From NCBI GenBank assembly GCA_000961805.1, contig LADV01000072.1, forward strand, positions 22,595 through 86,594: a stretch of DNA of 64,000 bases, read 5' to 3'. Shown one piece after another: positions 53,671-60,916 of this stretch. The notes under the pieces are model-generated. The model was given only the letters and a program-made list of their open reading frames with translations. It was not told where the DNA came from and searched no databases. Position 1 is the first letter of the stretch; every line of letters begins with the position of its first letter. The translations under genes and the position numbers were made by a program. This stretch comes from Peptococcaceae bacterium BRH_c23 (GTDB lineage Bacteria > Bacillota_B > Desulfitobacteriia > Desulfitobacteriales > Desulfitobacteriaceae).

Positions 53671-54501
53671 ATGATCTCGGAACTGGAACAGAATGCTAAA
53701 TTAGAAGAAGCTCGACATTATCTTCAGAATCAGGTAGGGGTGTCACCTGAACTTGGAATAATCTTGGGTTCAGGGTTAGGCTCTTTTGCTGACCTGATCG
53801 AAGAGAAAGTCGTAATCCCTTATCATAAAATTCCTCATTTTCCGGTCTCAACGGTAGAAGGGCATGCTGGGCAATGGGTCTTCGGAAAAGTTGATGGTCG
53901 ACCGGTTGTCGTCATGCAAGGACGCTTTCACTATTATGAAGGATACGCCATGCAAGAGGTGACCTTCCCGATTCGGGTTATGCAAGGACTAGGCGTCAAG
54001 GGTCTGATTGTTACCAATGCTGCTGGTGGAATAAATCCTGAATTTCGTCCTGGTGACCTTATTCTGATTAAAGACCATATTAATATGATGGGTGACAATC
54101 CGTTGCGGGGAGCAAATTTATCGAGTTTAGGACCACGTTTTCCGGACCTCAGCGAAGGGTATAATTTAGAATGGCGTCAAAAGGCATTAGCCATGATGCC
54201 AAACTATGAGATACGCCCTCAGGAAGGAGTTTATGCGGCGATGAGCGGCCCGAATTATGAAACTCCTGCCGAGATCCGTTTCTTACGAACGGTTGGTGCT
54301 GATATGGTTGGTATGAGCACCGTACCAGAAGTGCTGGTCGCGAACCACGGTGGAATGCAAGTTTTAGGTATCTCCTGCGTGACCAATATGGCGGCTGGAA
54401 TCTTACCCCAAAAACTTAATCATGCAGAGGTTATGGAAACTGCAGAACGGGTTACGAAGCAGTTTGTAAGTTTTGTTCGAGGGTTGGTAAAGGAACTTTA
54501 G
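53671..54501 (+). CDS. punA: Purine-nucleoside phosphorylase
   Basis: A 276-residue trimeric-type phosphorylase of purine nucleosides. Motifs: GIILGSGLGSFADLI, VEGHAGQWVFG, MQGRFHYYEGY, VTNAAGGINPEF, AAMSGPNYETPAEIRFLR and VGMSTVPEVLVANHG. It is three bases after deoB, with AAGGGGGTATAAGAA as its site. It supplies ribose 1-phosphate for DeoB. Confidence 0.96.
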   Translation: MISELEQNAKLEEARHYLQNQVGVSPELGIILGSGLGSFADLIEEKVVIPYHKIPHFPVSTVEGHAGQWVFGKVDGRPVVVMQGRFHYYEGYAMQEVTFPIRVMQGLGVKGLIVTNAAGGINPEFRPGDLILIKDHINMMGDNPLRGANLSSLGPRFPDLSEGYNLEWRQKALAMMPNYEIRPQEGVYAAMSGPNYETPAEIRFLRTVGADMVGMSTVPEVLVANHGGMQVLGISCVTNMAAGILPQKLNHAEVMETAERVTKQFVSFVRGLVKEL

Positions 54502-54655
54502 GAGTAATCTCTCGACGTAAATCGTACTCTCTAGTTGAGAGTTGAACTTTCTAGCAGGTAGAACGTGAAAAGTTGGAAAAGCGAGTTAAGATAGGTTAAA
54601 GTATTAGCCTTATTGTTAATTCGTAAACTGTGAATTGATATAGAGAGAGTGATTC

Positions 54656-55960
54656 ATGATGCGTATGGTGGACCTGATTGAAAAGAAACGGGAGGGGGAA
54701 ATCCTTTCTAAGGGAGAAATCGGCTTTATTATTGAGAGCTATGTCCAAGGGATCATTCCCGAGTATCAAATGTCAGCTTGGGCTATGGCCGTTTATTTCC
54801 GGGGGATGTCGCTTGAAGAAACGGCAGACCTAACCATGGCGATGGCGCAGAGTGGAGATCAGCTGGATCTATCCTCTCTTGGAGGACGATTTGTCGATAA
54901 ACACAGTACAGGAGGGGTGGGGGACAAGACCACCTTACTCCTGGGGCCTATGGTTGCAGCCTGCGGAGTACCTGTGGCGAAAATGTCGGGGAGAGGTTTA
55001 GGGCATACCGGAGGAACTATTGATAAGCTATCCGCGGTGCCGGGCTTCAGGGTCGAACTTACTCGGGAGGAATTTCTGGCACAAGTGAAGAAAATCGGGT
55101 TATCCGTTATTGCTCAATCAGGGAATCTCGTCCCCGCCGATAAAAAGCTTTATGCACTTAGGGATGTCACGGCGACCGTAAGTTCAGTTCCCTTGATTGC
55201 CTCTTCAGTCATGAGCAAGAAGATCGCAGCAGGAGCGCAGGGTATCATCCTAGATGTAAAGTATGGTTCAGGTGCCTTTATGAAAACCCTTGATGAGGCT
55301 AGGGTGCTGGCTAAGACCATGGTGGGCATAGGAAATCAACTGGGACGTCAGACCATCGCGGTGTTGAGTAATATGAATCAACCCTTAGGGCGAGCCGTGG
55401 GAAATAGCCTGGAGATTCTTGAAGTGGCGGACGCACTTCAAGGAAAAGGTCCTGAGGATTTAATGGAAGTAAGTCTAGAACTGGGGGCCTGGATGCTTGT
55501 GGCTGGACAGGTCGTAACGAACGTTGAGGCTGGGAAGGAAAAGTTGCGTGCCAGCCTGACCAATGGAGCTGCGTGGAATAAATTCTTGTCATTTCTAATG
55601 GAGCAGGGGGGAGATGCGCAAACGGTAGCGGATCGTCATCTAATGGTTGCCGCATGGAATCTGCCGATTCTTGCCCAGGAATCAGGCTATGTACAAGCGT
55701 TTGATGCGCATAAAATTGGGATCTTGGCTATGACCCTTGGGGCAGGACGAGTTACTAAAGAAAGTCCAATAGATTTAGGGACAGGGGTTATGCTTGTAAA
55801 AAAAGCAGGTGAGTGGGCTGAAGCCGGAGAACCCATCTTGCAACTCTATGGCAGTTCCCAGGCAACGTTGGCAGAGGGACTTCAGTTCGCTAATCGCTTA
55901 GTTTCAGTTGGGAGCCAAGCCCCTGATTTGCCTCCTTTAATCGAGGAAGTAATACAGTAG
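54656..55960 (+). CDS. pdp: Pyrimidine-nucleoside phosphorylase
   Basis: A 434-residue phosphorylase of uridine/thymidine. Motifs: MRMVDLIEKKREGEILSKGEI, VDKHSTGGVGDKTTLLLGP, MSGRGLGHTGGTIDKL, the phosphate loop and KYGSGAFMKTLDEAR. The first ATG (54656) has GAGAGAGTGATTC upstream; ATG 54659 is also possible. Together with deoB and punA it forms a nucleoside salvage set. Confidence 0.95.
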   Translation: MMRMVDLIEKKREGEILSKGEIGFIIESYVQGIIPEYQMSAWAMAVYFRGMSLEETADLTMAMAQSGDQLDLSSLGGRFVDKHSTGGVGDKTTLLLGPMVAACGVPVAKMSGRGLGHTGGTIDKLSAVPGFRVELTREEFLAQVKKIGLSVIAQSGNLVPADKKLYALRDVTATVSSVPLIASSVMSKKIAAGAQGIILDVKYGSGAFMKTLDEARVLAKTMVGIGNQLGRQTIAVLSNMNQPLGRAVGNSLEILEVADALQGKGPEDLMEVSLELGAWMLVAGQVVTNVEAGKEKLRASLTNGAAWNKFLSFLMEQGGDAQTVADRHLMVAAWNLPILAQESGYVQAFDAHKIGILAMTLGAGRVTKESPIDLGTGVMLVKKAGEWAEAGEPILQLYGSSQATLAEGLQFANRLVSVGSQAPDLPPLIEEVIQ

Positions 55961-55978
55961 ACCGATAAGGTATTCATA

Positions 55979-56031
55979 AAATCCCCCTCTTCACGTATGC
56001 ATAGTATGAGTGCAACTGGGGAGGGGGATTT
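55979..56031 (+). terminator. Hairpin between pdp and the CoA-binding protein gene
   Basis: Perfect 11-bp stem AAATCCCCCTC (55979-55989) / GAGGGGGATTT (56021-56031) with a 31-base loop. The right arm contains the Shine-Dalgarno of the next gene (GAGGGGG, ATG at 56036), so the stem could both end pdp mRNA and block translation of the next gene. Confidence 0.75.
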
Positions 56032-56035
56032 CATT

Positions 56036-56533
56036 ATGGTGCGGGAAAAGAAGTATTACCCTTTAGCTCAAGGGTTAACAACTCAGGACACCTATGCTGT
56101 GCTTGGGGATGACGAAAAATTTAAAAAGCATAAACACGCTTGGAAGGTTTGGCGGACATTAAAAGAGTTTGGTTGTGTGGTTTATCCTGTGGCTGGTGAA
56201 ATCCAACGCCTAGAGGGGAGTAAGGTTTATCCGAATTTAGCACCACTAACTGATAAGGTAACGGTGGTGGTGGCCTGCTTGCTTCCGGAGAGACTTGGTT
56301 CGCTGGTTCATGAGGCTGTGTCGGCAGGGGTTGGTAAGATTTGGTTCCAAGAGCAAACTTGGACACCTGAACTCCAACAAGAGTGTGAAAACGTAGGAAT
56401 TGAAGTCATTCGCGGGTGCGTACTGCGGCATAAAGCTTATCCGTCCAAAATAAGTCTGCGTTATTTTAGTCCTTGTTATTGGCACGGTCTAAGAGAGGTT
56501 AAGGTACCACAGAAACGTTATGGGAGGTATTAG
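56036..56533 (+). CDS. CoA-binding domain protein (YccU family)
   Basis: A 165-residue single-domain protein of the CoA_binding_2 type. Motifs: HKHAWKVWRTLKEFGCVVYPV, GSKVYPNLAPLTDKVTVVVACL and VGKIWFQEQTWTPELQQECE, with GIEVIRGCVLRHKAY at the end. These proteins resemble the CoA-binding domain of succinyl-CoA synthetase; their role is not known. ATG 56036 is chosen because GAGGGGGAT precedes it; an in-frame ATG at 55997 lies in the hairpin loop. Confidence 0.85.
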   Translation: MVREKKYYPLAQGLTTQDTYAVLGDDEKFKKHKHAWKVWRTLKEFGCVVYPVAGEIQRLEGSKVYPNLAPLTDKVTVVVACLLPERLGSLVHEAVSAGVGKIWFQEQTWTPELQQECENVGIEVIRGCVLRHKAYPSKISLRYFSPCYWHGLREVKVPQKRYGRY

Positions 56534-56630
56534 ACAGGTGAGGAAGTGTCTTAGCCCCTTTCGGTGAAGAATATTATGCCATTCTTGGCGCAATATAAGC
56601 TTGGGGTCAGGGTCAGCTTGGTAGCTTGTG

Positions 56631-56675
56631 GCAGCTTGGTGTGTGGCAGCTTGGTGTGTGGCAGCTTGGTGGCAG
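56631..56675 (+). repeat. 15-bp tandem repeat (about three copies)
   Basis: Two perfect copies of GCAGCTTGGTGTGTG at 56631-56645 and 56646-56660, followed by GCAGCTTGGT of a third. It interrupts the left arm of the long inverted repeat. Confidence 0.9.
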
Positions 56676-56866
56676 GCCTGAAATATTCCCTTTTCCCAAA
56701 AGTTCACATTCTTCAAAGGAACTTGGCCTTCGCTAAGACGACAGGCGACAGTGAACTCGTTAAGCTAAATCTGAACCTCGAGACTTTGGTGGCGTAAGTC
56801 TCCAGAGGAAACTTTCGTTGAACCCTGACGAATACTTTCGCGCCGTTGAATGGACTCTACCTCCTT

Positions 56867-56930
56867 CGCCACCAAGTGTTCCTTTAAGGACAGCGGCTCC
56901 GTCGATACTCTCTACCGGAGACTATCGTGA
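56867..56930 (-). repeat. Dispersed 64-bp core element, copy B (minus strand, upstream of dacF)
   Basis: On the minus strand it reads TCACGATAGTCTCCGGT from 56930, then GAGAGTATCG, AGCCG, TAAAGGAA and GGCG, matching copy A at 51 of 64 positions. It lies inside the spacer of the long inverted repeat, about 475 bp before the dacF start and pointing away from it. Confidence 0.7.
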
Positions 56931-57403
56931 ACGAAGCAGAATATAAGCACCCACTTACAAGACGCGGGTGCTTAATATTCTGGATAATTACAAGACTTGC
57001 GAAGTGCTGTATCTCTCCCATGATAGCACTGGAACAAGTGCGGTGTCTCAGGACGTGCCTAGTGTCTAATAGCTTTAGCACACAAACAGCAGATTTTAGC
57101 ATCTGCTGTTTTAATATATGCCGCTATTTTCATAGGTTCTCAGCAGATGCTAAAGCGACTTCGCCACCGAAGTCTCGATGTTCAGCTTTAGCTTAACGAG
57201 TTCACTGTCGTCCTGTCGATTTACCGAGGGCCAAGTTTTTGAGTAAGAAAAGTGATTGTGAGGATTTGAAGAATGTGATGAACTCAGGAAAAGGGAATAT
57301 TTCAAGCCTGACCCTAAGTTTAGCAAGCTTAAGCGAATTTCATTCGATATATATTATTTTTTTGGGAATAATAGAATCACACTATATTGAGGGGGGACAA
57401 AAG

Positions 57404-58552
57404 ATGCAAAAATATTTCAGGATTGTTTTAACCATGCTACTTGTGCTTGGAAATATTGGTGTTGCCAAGGTGCAACCGGTGCTGGGTGTTGAGATCCAGA
57501 CAGATGCGACAAGTGCCATTTTGATGGATGCAGCATCTGGTGAAATCTATTTTGAGAAAGAATCACATAAAGAATTACCACCGGCAAGTGTCACAAAGAT
57601 AATGACTTTACTGGTGGCCGCTGAAGCCATAGCAACAGAGAAAGTAAAGTTGACAGACAAAGTAACCGCCAGCGAGAACGCGAGCAAGCTTGGAGGTTCA
57701 CAGATCTACCTTGAACCAGGGGAGATATTTACCTTAGAACAAATGTTGATAGCCATTGCTGTCGGCTCAGCAAATGATGGTTGTGTTGCAGTTGCGGAAC
57801 ATATTACCGGAACCCACGAAGCCTTTGTAGAGGAGATGAACCGTAAAGCACAGGAATTAGGGTTAAAAAATACACATTTTGCTAATGCTTACGGATTACC
57901 TGCGGAGGGTCACTATACGAGTGCGTATGATCTAGCGGTCATTTCCAAAGAAGCTCTTAATTACCCCTTAATACGGAAGTTAACCAGTATTAAAGAATAT
58001 GACTTGCGTGACGGCAAATTCAAGCTTTGGAATACTAACAAGTTACTATGGTGGTATCCAGGTGCTGATGGTTTTAAAACAGGATGGACAAATGAGGCTA
58101 AATATTGCTTGTCTTCGACTGTTGAGAGAAATGGGCTAAGGTTAATTTGTGTCGTAATGGGTGTACCTCAAGTTAGAGGACATTTTGCTGAATCAATGAA
58201 AATTTATAATTATGGTTTTGCAAAGTATGAGTTTAAACAATTTGCTCCAGCCAACGCCAAGCAGGGAGTTGTCAAAGTTCTCAAGGGAGTAGAAGATCAG
58301 GTTATCGTAAATACGGAAAAACCATTAGGTGCAACTGTGGAAAAAGGGAAAGATAAAAACCTCTGGGTCGAGACAAAGCTAAACCCAGAGGTCAGTGCTC
58401 CTATTCAAAAAGGACAAACGTTAGGGCAAGTTCACCTGTATCGCAATGATCAGCTTAAAGCAAGCGTTAATTTGATAGCGGATCACGCTGTGGCAAAGGC
58501 AGGTCTGGTGCAGCAGGTAGAACGTACTCTAAAAGGAGTCTTTGGGTATTAA
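57404..58552 (+). CDS. dacF: D-alanyl-D-alanine carboxypeptidase DacF (sporulation penicillin-binding protein)
   Basis: A 382-residue protein with a signal peptide (about 1-27). The peptidase S11 domain has SxxK in PPASVTKIMTLLVA, SxN in VGSANDGCVAVAE and KTG in GADGFKTGWTNEA. A C-terminal beta domain (about 290-360) follows and the end resembles an amphipathic membrane anchor. It trims spore or cell wall peptide stems. ATG 57404 follows TTGAGGGGGGACAAAAG; a longer frame from 57239 runs in the repeat arm. It converges on sigF. Confidence 0.94.
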   Translation: MQKYFRIVLTMLLVLGNIGVAKVQPVLGVEIQTDATSAILMDAASGEIYFEKESHKELPPASVTKIMTLLVAAEAIATEKVKLTDKVTASENASKLGGSQIYLEPGEIFTLEQMLIAIAVGSANDGCVAVAEHITGTHEAFVEEMNRKAQELGLKNTHFANAYGLPAEGHYTSAYDLAVISKEALNYPLIRKLTSIKEYDLRDGKFKLWNTNKLLWWYPGADGFKTGWTNEAKYCLSSTVERNGLRLICVVMGVPQVRGHFAESMKIYNYGFAKYEFKQFAPANAKQGVVKVLKGVEDQVIVNTEKPLGATVEKGKDKNLWVETKLNPEVSAPIQKGQTLGQVHLYRNDQLKASVNLIADHAVAKAGLVQQVERTLKGVFGY

Positions 58553-58592
58553 GACGGTAGTATTTAGATTGCGAGTCCAAATTAGGAGGATC

Positions 58593-59402
58593 TCAGTCAG
58601 ATTCTAAATCTGATACTAAATCTGATCGATCGTTAATCTTTGCTAATTCGCGGATTCTCAGCAGCGCTGCACGCTCGATACGAGAGATTTGAACTTGTGA
58701 TAGATTAAGTAGACTTGCGATTTGACTTTGAGTCTTATCTTCGAAAAATCTCATCATAAGGACACGCTTCTCCCGCTCGGGTAATTTGTCCAAGACCTCG
58801 TGAAGGGCAATTTTATCAAACCAACTTGACTCAAGTCCCTTTTCTTCAGAGAGTTGATCGAGAACGTAAATGGGATCGGAGTCGTCTTGATACAGGGTAT
58901 CGTAGATTGAGGTAGGACTCTGAATTGCTTCAAGAGCCGTGACGATTTCATCCCGATCAACTCCAATATTGGTGGCAATTTCTCCGATGGTGGCTTCTCT
59001 GCCAAGGGTTGCTGAAAGTTCATCCCGAGCGCGATTTACTTTATAGACAAGTTCTTTGTAAGAACGAGGAACCTTTATGGGGTGGTCATCTCGGAGAAAA
59101 CGTCGGATTTCGCCGATAATCATGGGTACTGCATAGGTCGAAAATTTAACTCCATAGGTAAAGTCGAATTTATCGATAGCTTTAATTAATCCGATCGTTC
59201 CGATTTGAAAGAGATCCTCCAGTTCATAACCTCGATGTGTGAAGCGTTGAACCAAATTAAAGATAAGTTTAAGATTGCAATTGATTAACCTCTCCCGTGC
59301 TTCTGTGTCCCCTTCTTTCGCTGCATGGAGGTATTTCATCATCTCTTTATCTGACAGCAGTGGAAAGTGGGGGAGATTCATTTCGGATAATCGTTGAATC
59401 AT
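58593..59402 (-). CDS. sigF: RNA polymerase sigma factor SigF (SpoIIAC)
   Basis: A 269-residue sigma-70 family factor. Region 2 is INCNLKLIFNLVQRFTHRGY, EDLFQIGTIGLIKAIDKFDF and FSTYAVPMIIGEIRRFLRDD; region 3 is VPRSYKELVYKVNRARDEL; region 4 has LPEREKRVLMMRFFEDKTQSQIA with LSQVQISRIERAALLRIRE. It directs early forespore transcription and is held by SpoIIAB. Start at 59402 follows AGGGGGGCGGCATATT. It is the last gene of the spoIIA operon, 14 bp after spoIIAB, and converges with dacF. Confidence 0.96.
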   Translation of the reverse strand: MIQRLSEMNLPHFPLLSDKEMMKYLHAAKEGDTEARERLINCNLKLIFNLVQRFTHRGYELEDLFQIGTIGLIKAIDKFDFTYGVKFSTYAVPMIIGEIRRFLRDDHPIKVPRSYKELVYKVNRARDELSATLGREATIGEIATNIGVDRDEIVTALEAIQSPTSIYDTLYQDDSDPIYVLDQLSEEKGLESSWFDKIALHEVLDKLPEREKRVLMMRFFEDKTQSQIASLLNLSQVQISRIERAALLRIRELAKINDRSDLVSDLESD

Positions 59403-59416
59403 AATATGCCGCCCCC

Positions 59417-59854
59417 CTAATGCGAGGAGATGGGCGTTTGTTTAAATTGCTTTATCATGGTCACGGTAGTTCCCTCTTCAAGCACAGATTCTACTTGAAG
59501 TTCGTCCATAAACGATTGCATGAAGACAAAGCCTAGACCCATACGCTCTGGATCAGTACTGAAAGCAGGTTGCATAGCCTGCTCGACATCAGAGATGCCA
59601 CACCCACGGTCTTTAACAACGATTCTGAGGGTAGTGCCGGTGATGTCTAGATCCAAGTAGACTAGGTTGTTGGGAATGTTATGGTAGCCGTGAATAATTG
59701 CGTTAGAAACCGCTTCTGAAACAGCGACTTTTAGTTCTTCGATGTCGTTCAATGGAAGATCCAGTTGTGCTCCTACTGAAGCAATAAGTAAACGAGCAAT
59801 GCCTACATTCTCGGCGATACTTGAAAATGTAAGGTTTATTTGGTTCGATTTCAT
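59417..59854 (-). CDS. spoIIAB: Anti-sigma F factor SpoIIAB (serine kinase)
   Basis: A 145-residue GHKL-fold protein with N-box ELKVAVSEAVSNAIIHGY, G1 box VKDRGCGISDVEQAM and G2 region ERMGLGFVFMQSFMD. It binds SigF and phosphorylates SpoIIAA. The start at 59854 (reads MKSNQINLTF) has AGGGGAGCCTAAG upstream; a longer frame overlaps spoIIAA. It is one base from the spoIIAA stop. Confidence 0.95.
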   Translation of the reverse strand: MKSNQINLTFSSIAENVGIARLLIASVGAQLDLPLNDIEELKVAVSEAVSNAIIHGYHNIPNNLVYLDLDITGTTLRIVVKDRGCGISDVEQAMQPAFSTDPERMGLGFVFMQSFMDELQVESVLEEGTTVTMIKQFKQTPISSH

Positions 59855-59855
59855 C

Positions 59856-60206
59856 TTAGGCTCCCCTTCCTTCCTCATATGCGTGTGCCTCATCCAAATA
59901 GAAGTTGATAATTTTAGGCAGACCAGACAATTCCATGATCTTATAAATGTGAGGGGGTACGTTTGTGATTTTGAGTTTACCTCCTAAGGCAATTAGTTTC
60001 TTGTATCTACCTAATATAACGCCCAGACCTGAACTGTCAACAAACTGGACATTTTGAAGGTTTAGAATGACTGTGCGAATTCCTCTCTTATCTATTTCAC
60101 TGTCAATGGTTTGTCGTAGCATAGTCGCTGTGTGCATATCCAGTTCGCCATCTAAGCGCAAGAATAGAGTTAGGCGCTCTATTTTTTTTTCAACATTCAA
60201 GACCAT
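59856..60206 (-). CDS. spoIIAA: Anti-anti-sigma factor SpoIIAA
   Basis: A 116-residue STAS-domain protein with LFLRLDGELDMHTATMLRQ and the phosphorylated Ser (position 58) in NVQFVDSSGLGVILGRYK. The dephosphorylated form binds SpoIIAB and frees SigF. ATG at 60206 is only a base after AGGGGG; TTG at 60200 is better spaced, so the first two residues are uncertain. First gene of the minus-strand spoIIA operon. Confidence 0.95.
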   Translation of the reverse strand: MVLNVEKKIERLTLFLRLDGELDMHTATMLRQTIDSEIDKRGIRTVILNLQNVQFVDSSGLGVILGRYKKLIALGGKLKITNVPPHIYKIMELSGLPKIINFYLDEAHAYEEGRGA

Positions 60207-60232
60207 TCCCCCTAACTATTAGCAATACTAAT

Positions 60233-60261
60233 GAATTCGCCGTAATCCATAATTTTCCTGC
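60233..60261 (-). promoter_or_regulatory. Sigma-H promoter of the spoIIA operon
   Basis: On the minus strand GCAGGAAAA (-35, 60261-60253), 11 bases, then GGCGAATTC (-10, 60241-60233). The consensus is RNAGGAWWW-N11-12-RNNGAATWW; only the last base differs. It is 27 bp before the spoIIAA start. Confidence 0.85.
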
Positions 60262-60290
60262 TTAATTAAATAGTATTCTATGAAAAGCTG

Positions 60291-60297
60291 TGTCGAA
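60291..60297 (+). promoter_or_regulatory. 0A box between spoIIA and spoVA
   Basis: TGTCGAA, the core of the Spo0A-binding consensus, lies 29 bp upstream of the spoIIA -35 element. Spo0A-P is known to activate sigma-H-dependent spoIIA in B. subtilis. Confidence 0.7.
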
Positions 60298-60323
60298 TAT
60301 GTGGTTTTCATCGCCTCGTATAA
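60295..60323 (+). promoter_or_regulatory. Possible sigma-G/F-type promoter of the spoVA operon
   Basis: GAATA (60295-60299), 17 bases, then CGTATAA (60317-60323), which resembles the sigma-G pattern GNATR-N17-CANNNTA with one change. It overlaps the 0A box by three bases and is 59 bp before spoVAC. A housekeeping promoter (TATAAT) is an alternative reading. Confidence 0.45.
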
Positions 60324-60382
60324 TTTTGGTCATTCAGATAATAATAGAGATTATCTGTCACTTGTAGAAAGGAGGAAAAACA

Positions 60383-60850
60383 TTGGCTAATCAATCTTTT
60401 CGTGAGCCCACCCTCGCGGTAACCCCTGAAAAATATAAAATATTAGCGCAGCAATACACTCCCAAGCCCACGACAGTTAAAAATGTTAGCAGGGCCTTTG
60501 TGGTTGGCGGAATTATTTGTGCAATTGGCCAAGTCGTCATTAATTTTTTTGTGAGTGTTGGGTTGCCCCGTATGGAAGCATCAACCGCGGCAACAGCAAC
60601 GATGATCTTCTTAGGAGCGCTGTTAACAGGCTTGGGGATTTATGACGAGATTGGTAAGTTTGGAGGTGCTGGTTCGATCGTTCCAGTTACTGGGTTTGCT
60701 AATTCCATTGTTGCACCTGCTATGGAATTTAAGCGTGAAGGCTACGTGTTAGGGGTTGGAGCAAAGCTATTTACGGTTGCCGGACCTGTGCTTGTTTATG
60801 GAATTGCCACATCGATTGTGGTAGGTCTAGTGTACTTTATGATTGCTTAG
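60383..60850 (+). CDS. spoVAC: Stage V sporulation protein AC
   Basis: The 155-residue membrane protein has about four helices. Motifs: KPTTVKNVSRAFVVGGIICAIGQ, GIYDEIGKFGGAGSIVPVTGFANS, and GVGAKLFTVAGPVLVYG. It is part of the dipicolinate channel in the forespore inner membrane; the Bacillus protein is also mechanosensitive. TTG start with AAAGGAGGAAAAACA upstream. It starts a four-gene spoVA operon that lacks spoVAA, spoVAB and spoVAEA. Confidence 0.96.
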   Translation: MANQSFREPTLAVTPEKYKILAQQYTPKPTTVKNVSRAFVVGGIICAIGQVVINFFVSVGLPRMEASTAATATMIFLGALLTGLGIYDEIGKFGGAGSIVPVTGFANSIVAPAMEFKREGYVLGVGAKLFTVAGPVLVYGIATSIVVGLVYFMIA

Positions 60851-60916
60851 CATTGAGCTGACAAATTAGCATAATTGTAAACTGAGTACTTTAGGTAGGA
60901 ATGGGGATGGTTAGGT

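Larger units (their letters stand above)
56597..57330 (+). repeat. Long imperfect inverted repeat
   Basis: The left arm (56673-56794, with an outer AAGCTTGGGGTCAGG part from 56597) matches the reverse complement of 57162-57330. Shared blocks include a 24-bp block with one mismatch (CAGGC[C/T]TGAAATATTCCC...), CACATTCTTCAAA, AACTTGGCC, a perfect 23-bp block (GACAGTGAACTCGTTAAGCT...), and TCGAGACT with GGTGGCG. The right arm has about 27 extra bases, and the left arm is interrupted by the 15-bp tandem repeat. The spacer is 367 bp. Confidence 0.85.
56534..57403 (+). other. 870-bp non-coding region upstream of dacF
   Basis: No protein gene is supported; short frames here have no ribosome site or family features. 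The region holds a 15-bp tandem repeat (56631-56675), a long inverted repeat (arms 56597-56794 and 57162-57330), a minus-strand copy of the 64-bp core, a 15-bp stem at about 56938-56990 around AAGCACCC/GGGTGCTT, and a terminator-like hairpin AACAGCAGA/TCTGCTGTT followed by TTAAT at 57086-57113. Just before dacF, GGGAATAAT at 57364-57372 resembles a sigma-F -10 element, but no good -35 was found. Confidence 0.6.

Noticed and set aside
56564..56797. 77-residue open frame upstream of dacF with repeated VCGSL words
   Set aside because: It arises from the 15-bp tandem repeat in frame and from the inverted-repeat arm; there is no suitable start site.
57086..57118. Attenuator-type terminator for dacF (AACAGCAGA/TCTGCTGTT hairpin)
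   Set aside because: It lies nearly 300 bp before dacF with no promoter identified upstream, so only its hairpin is mentioned.
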